This document shows, piece by piece, positions 51,201-60,500 of a stretch of DNA of 64,000 nucleotides. A model generated the notes under the pieces. The model had not been told where the DNA came from and did no database searches. It saw only the letters and a list, made by a program, of their open reading frames with translations. Both the position numbers and the translations under genes were made by a program. This DNA is from Anseranas semipalmata (taxonomy: Eukaryota > Chordata > Aves > Anseriformes > Anseranatidae). The DNA lies in contig VXAA01002207.1 in the NCBI GenBank assembly GCA_013399115.1, positions 258,930-322,929 on the forward strand. The letters run 5' to 3'. Each line of letters starts with the position of its first letter. The first letter of the stretch is position 1.

Positions 51201-54200
51201 AGCAATATGGAAATACTTCAGTGGTAGTTGTTGAATTTTCTACATATTTACAAAATACAAAGCTGGTAGAGTAAGAACAATACGGTTTAAAAATAAACAG
51301 TACAAGAGCTGTGAAATCATTCAGATATTCACGTATCTGGCCCATTTGTTTGGGAAAGCATTTGCTAATCCATAAAAATTTCTGTTTTTATACTGCTGTC
51401 TCTTTATCATTGCTTAGACGTCTATATGAAGGATCGCACTGCTCTCTCCCTCACCCCCAGTCTGGCACTTCTCATGAAAACCTGGCAGTTCATGCTCATT
51501 ACATGCAGTGTTTTGATAATGTCATATTACCTATGGTCATATTGTCACTTTACTGTATGCAGTAGTGTGGCAGAAAACACGGTTTAGATATTTACTTGCC
51601 TGTTAAAATACACAGCTGTCAAGTGACCATTCTTGAAAAGACGCGATGAAAATGGTTCCCCAGATGAAAGCTCGAGTGTTCAACATCTGAAACTCTAGGT
51701 ACAACTGCAATCAAATTGGCTTGTATGAAGTTCTTAAAAACAGAATGCTTGCCTTTTGCTTTTTACTGTTTGGAGCATGTCTGTGGCAGATTTTATTGTC
51801 TTGTAACTTCTCTCATGAGCAGGTTTGTTTTCAGCAACAGCTCTTCACTTACAATCGTGTTGGCATTTCAGAGAACTGTGACGCCTTATACACAGCTGGC
51901 GGTCTTGAACCTGCATCTGGGGCATGGCTGGGGTGAAGTGTGCTCTGTCTTGTGGATAACGCAATTGGGACTGAAACAAAAATAAAATGTTTTCCAAAGC
52001 TTCATTAGCATTAGGGAAAAGCATATGATAAAAGGACAGAAATAGTTCTCATTTTCACCAGGATTCCTGGATGCAATTCCTTTATCCCTTTTCAAGTGTT
52101 ATCCAGTGTTCAGGTATTACTCAGTGAATAAATTCAGAGTAATCATGATGCAATTAACTGCTGCCTGGGAACTTGATCACACTGTCTAAAAGTTTACAGG
52201 TAATTATTACCTTCCTGCAGGTTACAAGGTCAGAAAGTTAGTAATTGTTAGATGTGAATGATTCCAGAAAGTGATCAGCATGGAGAAGCTATTTCAAAAC
52301 ACCTAATATTTGAAGATTTGCATTTCATCTTGCATTGTTTGATCACCCGCTTTATCCTTTTATTGACGTTGTTTGTATTAAAAAAAATGACTAACAGAAG
52401 CAGCAATGCTTACTGAAGAGAATTTTCAGGGGTACATCTTACTAGTAGTCATATATTAACTAAATGACCACAAACTTGTACATGTTGAACTGTTTCCTAA
52501 GTGGAGGAATGTTGCTTACAGAAATGATATGTGTGCTCCATACCATTTCACAGTGCATCTGTAAGCCACTTCACTTCCCCTTTTCCTTTGAGTTTTTGTT
52601 TTACATATATGGAAAGTATGGATTTTTATTTTTTTTTTTCCTGTTGAGCTGTGGTGTTCTAGTTAAATAATGTTTTCTGCATTGGATAAATGATGATTCT
52701 TTTATGTCTGTTTCATGTTACAGTGTAAATATGAGTTTGAAATACAGTTGCTGCGTTTGAATTTCCTTATCACACAGAATGTTTTGTTGTCGAGATCCGA
52801 AGATTTTATTGACTTTCTATGCACCAAAGCTTTGACAGTTTACCACCATTAATTATTGTAGCATTTAAGTCATTAACTTTGATCATAAATATGCTCTTTC
52901 ATATTAACATTATTATACATTTAAATCATTCAGTGTCTCAGTGTTACAGGCCACTAGCTATTGTGATCTGATCAGGAGTATTACTATAACATGCTTAAAA
53001 AAAATGCAATGTGGAAATGGTGGTATTCAGTCCAAAGGTTCAGTGTTTCTATTTTTGTGGAACTTTAGTCATGGTAATAATAGTACCTTACGTTTATGCA
53101 ATTCTGTAAAATATATGTGTACAGTTACTAATATACTGGAAGGATGGAGAATCTGAGTTAGAAGGTAGGTTCAAGCCATTGTCAGCCCCTCTTCACATGG
53201 CTTACACAGTGTTCCCATAAATTAGTATTTGCCATAAATTGAAGCCAACCAATGTTAATTGGGTGTTTTGCATAATCCTGCCAAAACACAGTAATGTGTA
53301 TATAGTGACGTAAAACATAGAAAAAATAATAATATATATGGTGCACTTCATTTGTGAATGGGAGAAGCCATCTTCAGTAGGTGACTGCCTTTTGAAAATA
53401 CAAAATGGATGTATATCTGAATGTTGCATTGTACTGTACAGTATGCATATTGTTTGTGGTTGCATATATCAATTAAGTGTTTTGTTTTATATAAAAAAGG
53501 ACATCTGTTATGTACAGTTGAAATAAATTTTGCATTTGCTAGACTGTGACTTTAATATTTAATTATTACACAGGGGGAAAGGACAGCATAACTTAACATT
53601 TTGCTCCCTCTTCTCCCCATGCCTCCTTTCTCTCCCTCCTTTCTCCATAGAGGAACCAAATGCTGCAGTGAAAAAGCTTTTTTGAAATAAGTGTATAATC
53701 TTTGTTTAATGTAATTGACAACTGCAGGAAATTCCACGTATTGGGAAGTATGTATCCTCATGTATCCTCTTTAGTTTTAAATAACTGTTCAGAAACTTTG
53801 CCACTCCTAGAATGTTTCTGTTTTTGTTGCCTCTCTTCCCCCCTCCAATTGATTTTTATCTTCTTTTTTTATTTTTTTGAATTGGTGTATTTTCAGTAAA
53901 AGCACAGTTGAATTTTTCAACAATTTAAAAATAGTCCTGCAGGTCCTGTTACCAGAGATAAAGTTTATGAATATGATTCTGATTTCTAAAACCTTACATG
54001 TTTTCCAGATTTAATATTGCAACATTTTTCTTTTTAAAGCAAGTAATCTTATGTTTCTACCTAAGATGCTCATATCTGAGTGATTTTAAATAAAATAGTA
54101 ACCTAATATACATACTAAAATATCTTTAACAGAACAAAAAATATAAACTAGTTCTGTTAAAAGGTCGTAATGTTTTTTTGCTATGACTTCAGCAACTCTA

Positions 54201-54494
54201 GTTTTCGTTCTACAGCCCTCTGGTTGCGTTTTTTTGGTATTGCTTAGTGAAATGTAGGAAATTTTGTGGGATAACTTTTAAAATGTTGTCTTGGAAGTCT
54301 GCCACTTCTTCAGATGATGTATCTGTCTTTCAAACTCTTCATTCTGTTCTTAAGTGACTAAGGCTTGCATATGGAGTTGTATGTTTGTTTCAGTCTAATT
54401 ATTTTCATTTTAATCATCAAAACATTTTGCTATAAACTGCCTAGATCTGTCATCAGAGTCCTGTGGGGTTCTTTCCTATTTGTGTACCACTAAT

Positions 54495-54532
<38 letters not shown>

Positions 54533-57500
54533 CATGCCAAAACCTTTTTTGCTACCCCCAAGAGTTTGCAAAAAATGGTGTGTTTTGTACAATGTGCTTA
54601 AGTTTGGCCTGATGTTTGGATTCTGATTTCTTGTTTTCTGCCCAGGATATTTAAAGGCTCCCTTTTGACTTTTGACAGATCTTACAGCATGATGGATTTC
54701 ATTTTTTTTCAATACTTTAATCTCAACACACACAGAGTTTGGGAGCACTGTTTTTCGAATTCTTCATAGTAAGTCTTCATCAAAGATTCATAGAGAAAGA
54801 GAAGGTTAATTTGGAAGGTCTGCTCATCCACTTTAGCATCTTGAATATAACTAACACAATGAAGAACTGAGTGTTTTAAATAACAAGTAATGCTTATTGT
54901 TTTGTTCAACACTTGCTTCCACGGGAAACTAACATGTCTGTATATAGCAGTGACTAATTTGTCTAAAAAAATCATGTATGCACATGTTTGTCTTTCAGTG
55001 GCAAGTCAGACTTCTGACTTTGAAACTCAAGGAAATAACTTTGTAAAGCTTCTTAGCTTATGAAGAGAGCCTATTAAAGTTGGTAGAAAACAGGGCTGCA
55101 TATTTATGAATACTGTTTCTAATTTTTGACCTTTATTGTGCCTTATTCCCCTCCTTTCCCCTCCCAATCACAATAAAGGTATGAAAAAGTGAAGAAAACT
55201 CCAATTCTTACCAGCTGTGCAGTGGAAACATTGCTGATGGCCTGAAATTATGCCTTTTTTTTTTTTTTTTAAAGTTAAATATTATCACTAGAGGTCTAAT
55301 TTCAGTAGCTTAAATTAGGAACCTCACAGTTGCTAGAAGAAGGCAAACTTTCTGAGAATATCACTGTGAAAGTACCTTGGCTGAGCCTTCTCCTCAAAAT
55401 GGCCAGCTGGAGGAAGGAAATCTTATTCTTGTCTGACTGAGGAGAGCAGGCTTTTAGATTAGGCCCTGAAGTTAGTGGCTTGACGTAGGTGAAGTGAATA
55501 CCCACCTCCATTTTATTGTTGGCTTAATTGGTTCCTAGACAGACAAGGTTTCTGAACAGAGATAGAGGCTTGATATCTGGTTCAAGTGAAAAGGTATCTG
55601 AATTTCATCCCCCTTCTTCTTTTCCTTCCCTCCTGCCTGCTACATTAAGGTCTGTACAAAACGTCCGGACTCTCTTCACACGTGTCTGCTAAAAGATTGA
55701 GAATGAAGGACCAGACTGACTACCAGCACAGCTCCTGTTGAAGCCTGACATGTGTCAGGAACCAGCATGGTACCATACGAACCATTTTTTAAGATGTGTC
55801 ACGCTCCCTTTGCAGGAGAGCGAATAAAGAGTTGCGGTTACGCAGTTACGCTTGCAACCAGACATACTGAGAATCCCTGTGGCACTCAGTCTGCACTCTG
55901 GCTTCTTTCTGTTCAGTGTTAAGACTGAATTCCAGGGCTGGGAGTGATGTTTTACCGGTTTCAGATGGAGATGATCTGAATTTCCAAACAGATTTCAGCT
56001 TTCCTTTTTTACAGATATACTCAGAACTGCTTGCCGGTGTGGCTTATTAGGCTGAGAAGGGGATCAGGCACTGAAAGCTAAAAGCGGCAGTCTGCCACTG
56101 ACAGGCCTGCTCTGTAGGCCCCATGTTGTACCACATTACATAGTGGGTGTTGCTGAGGGCTCTAGCCCTGGTGGGCTAGAATGCCAGGTGGGCTATGTTA
56201 TTGTTTGCTTTACTCTATGGGTTTAGCAAGCTTAGCCTCCAATTTAGTATTGGTGAAAAGCATTGCAATTCTTTGTTCTCCACTCTAGGGCTGGGAAGTA
56301 CTAATACTGAATAGATAACTTATTTTATGCTTAGTAATTAATTGATAGAAACTTAGTTGAACCGCAGTCATAATGGTTCCTTGTTTTGCCTTTGTTTTTA
56401 TTATGCAACAGACTCCTAACAGGGGGTATCTCATTCTTCCAAGACTCTGGATTTATGAGTTTCCCCATTGGAAAGTTATGGCAACTTCCTCGGCTTTCAT
56501 GCTTCACTAATCTTGAAGTAATTGTTTGGGTTTGCCACATGTCCTTTCTCCCTTCCTTCCCCCAGCACCTCTCCCCAAGAAGTAAAAGCAAACCAAACCT
56601 GTCTTGTAAAGCTTGAGATTTTTTTTTTCTTCCATCATTATTTTTAAACTAGTACTTTTGGTTGTTTTGTCTTGAGGTGTTTTAGGGGCAGAGTTTTTGG
56701 AGGTCAGTTTAAACATTCTCTTTTTGCCTGTTTCACTTGGAATGAAACTGAGTAGTGTCACTTAACACAATTCAGCACAAAACTTGCAAATGTAGAATTG
56801 ATGAAGGATGAATACTCTTGATTCTTCTGCATTATTTTGTGAAAATGTGGAATACATCTTGAGGTGCCTAGGATTATCTAACTTGCAACAACTTCTTGAA
56901 CTGTCCTTTTAGTACAGCTCTGCGCAATCTCCACTGTGCTGTAATGCAGCCCTCTCTTCATATCCTAAAGCTGTAGCTTGTAAACCTTTCTGGAGAGAAA
57001 TGGTTACATGGAGAAAAGTCACAGAGAAACTGGTGGAGGCAAAAGGTGTAGTTTAGGGAATATTGCCGAGTGCTAGTAACGAGGTGACACTCTGCTTGAA
57101 GTTCATTCTAGGTGTGTATTTACCAGAAAATGCATCTTTAAAGAAAACAAATAAAAGGTAAATCTTTGGGCATAAATGATGCAGAAAAGCAGGACAATTG
57201 CCTTTAGAACTTCAAATCTGACGTTACTGTGCATGTACTCATTTGATGACAGGATCCTCCTTTGTTGCAGGATACGTGAGCTGTGTGTTTGTACCTTTGA
57301 TAGTTAGCAACTGCTTGTGAGGTTTAAAAAGAAACTTTCCATTTGTATCAGAGCAGTGAAGGTGAGGGTAGAACTTGCGATGTCCTGAATTCCACAGTAG
57401 TTGATACTCTGTGGCACAGGAAGGTCAGTGTTCACATCAACAGTTTACATCATGTACGTGTGTACGTGTACTGTGTGGTCTCCTTGTGTGTATAATGTTG

Positions 57501-60500
57501 GTGAACATTTTGTTTTTATGAAACTGTATATTCTGTGTCTCAGTAGTATTAAGTGTTTACTGTGCTATGCTGTACATGCATCAGGATATGCTAGTGTAGA
57601 CATCTGTTTTACATGCATGCGTGTATATAATTGTACAGTTAGGACATACTGTTTTTTTTAAAGCTGTCTTCTCCATGCTATTTCTGCCTTTGGCAAGGAC
57701 CCATGTTACTCTGACCAGGCAAAGACAATTGGATGCAGCTCTGTACAGAGATAAATGCAATGCGTTGCTCCATTTTTGGTTGAAGGGAGTCATGGGTGAG
57801 AAACACATGGCATTTCTCTCTCTTTGGTTGGTGTACCCCTCAGCTTGTGCTAGGCTGAAGTGGTCAGAATTGGTACAGAGACCCAAAATTTAGTGATCTG
57901 GTAGCGGCTGGTACCAACTAACTTTCTAAAATAACATTTAGCTCAATGTTCTGTGTTACATCTTGGACAAAGAAAGCCAAGCAGTAACCAATTAACCAAA
58001 ATAAACATAAGGCAACTTTTTTTACAACTAAAGATGGATAGTGCAAACAAGGAAATGTCCGTGAGCCCCATTTGCTGTGCTTATTTTGTAGGTTGCTCCT
58101 TCCCTGCAAAATGAGGAGGGGGGTATTTATTTGGAAAGGATTTGTTCTTGATCTTGCAAAGTGAACTTACGGCTTTCAAGGACGAGATTCTGTTCTCAAA
58201 TATGCAGTTATCTTTATTCCATAAAATTTAGCTATCACGTACTGATATGTTCAATCTTTACTGTTAGCTTAAGGAAACTGTTTTCTTTGTTAAAGGATGT
58301 TTGCCATTGCTAAAATAGTTAAATAAGCTTAAGAAGTACTGCAAAACTGTTCCCTACAAGCTCATTTTTCAAGACTGCAGCTGTTAGGGAAGTTACGATT
58401 TTTTCAATGAGCTTGATTTCCTTAACTTTCTATGTGTTTAGATGTTTTTATGTTATGATGAATAGTAAAAGAGAAGTGCTGTTACCACAAAACAACCGTT
58501 CAGCGGGAGCTATCTCCTGACACGTGTAACCCTGTAGTACCTATCAATTTGTTCAAACTGTGCTGGAATCAAGACATTCCTTGTTAGTGAAAACTCATTA
58601 CAATGCATTAGTAGGCAGACACACCTTGCTTGTTAATACTTATATCTTGGTTAAAATATGCAAGAATTTTAATGCCTTATCTGCTGTGTTTGAATTCTGA
58701 ACAAATGCTTAGGTGGCAATTTTTTAACAGCCCTTCTTTAAAAAATGCTTGTAATTTCTTGCAGCCAAACTAAATAATGTTTCCAGAATGCATACTTCAT
58801 GTATGTATGAATGGATGCACATCTCTGAGCAGCAGATTTTTCTATTTAGATCTACACTAATAGAATTTGTATGAATGATCTTGATGTTAAAAATTGTAAT
58901 GATTGTAGAAAATGTTCTAAAGATGTTAGAATGTTTTGAGTTTTTGTTGTTAAACCATTAAGTACTTTTAAAAACACATTTTAAACATGAACTATGTATT
59001 TCATTTGTTATAGGACTAGAAGACTGTCTTAAAGTGTATGTGCATGTATGTGTCTATGCACATGCACAATTGTGTTGTTTATGGTGTTCTGGGGAAAAGG
59101 TTTTTAACTTTCTTCTTCCATTGCTGTATCATTTTATATCAGTATTCTGCTCCTTACTGATAGAATAATTGGTTTAGGGTCGAATTATGTCTTGGATTTG
59201 TATTGTGTGAGATCAGAATCTGTCCTTGAGGCTTAAATTGCTACTTCATGAACACATCTATCTTTCTTTGACTCAGCTATGGTAGATTTGTATAGATTTT
59301 ACTGATAGTTGACCAGTGCAGTGTTCATTGAACTGTGTAGCATCCCCATCAATAACACAGAGGAGTTGTCATCACCAGGATAGAAATGTCACAATATTTT
59401 TTTGTTGTTGTTATAAGGCTGTGGATTCAAATGTAAAAAAAAAAAAAAAAGTGTCAGTACTTTATGTATGTGGAGGGAAGGGGAGAAATTGAAAGTGATA
59501 TACCTTGGTCATGCAGGTGTATCATGCAGTCAATGAAATAATAATCTTTAAAATTTCCTTGACATTGTCTGGAGGTTTCTCATTTTGTAATTTATTTTTA
59601 CAACAGGTTCCCGCAAAGAATCAGCTCCTCAAGTCCTGCTTCCAGAAGAAGAAAAAATTATTGTAGAAGAAACTAAAAGTAATGGTCAGACTGTTATAGA
59701 AGAGAAGTAAGAGAACATTTAATGAATGATGCATTAAAACAGTAAACTTTGCACTTTTCTTCCTCCTCCCATCTGCTTTTGCAATAGTGTGTGTATGGTA
59801 TATTAGTAGTAGGGGACAGAGTTGTTTGGAGTATGCTGCCAGTCCTTTTAAGTGCAGTTGGCCTTCATTTAAATGCTTGTTGCCTGGCTTCTGTGTGTAT
59901 GGTACTCAGTTTATTCCTTCTATGCCAAGAAGTGGTATGCTTCACTTGTAAATAGTTTTGATTTGTAAATAGCCCTATAGCACTAAATTGCTGTAGGGTT
60001 TCAATATTAAATTGGTGTTGTCTTTCTAGTTTGTGTGTGGTGTCATTCTGTTTTATTTTGTTAAGTTGTATGTTGGAAATGACATACGATTCTATTATAG
60101 AAGGCTGTAATATAGGAACCAGTATAGGTCCATATGTGTTTAAGAGGTGTATCCTGCCACAGAAGCTGGTAGCATGTCCTTGCTACCAGGAAGGATTACT
60201 GAGTATAAGTCAGGATAAGAGATGATTTTTAACACAAATTTGAAATTACCTCAACTGTTTTTTTTTTTTTTAATGCATTTCATTTAACAGTGTTGTTTAA
60301 TAATAGATTTAGACACGTTTTCCTGAAAACCATTGTAACAGATCATCTTCTTTTTTTTCGTTTTAGAAGCCTTGTTGACACAGTATATGCTTTAAAGGAT
60401 GAAGTACAGGAGTTAAGACAGGTTGGTAACTTGCTACTTTATAGCAACATGGAGAATGGAAAGATGGAAGGCATGTTATAAAAACAAATACAGCTTGTAA

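Noticed and set aside
54498..54528. A31 run considered as the tail of a processed pseudogene
   Set aside because: No upstream gene body or flanking target-site duplication could be recognised.
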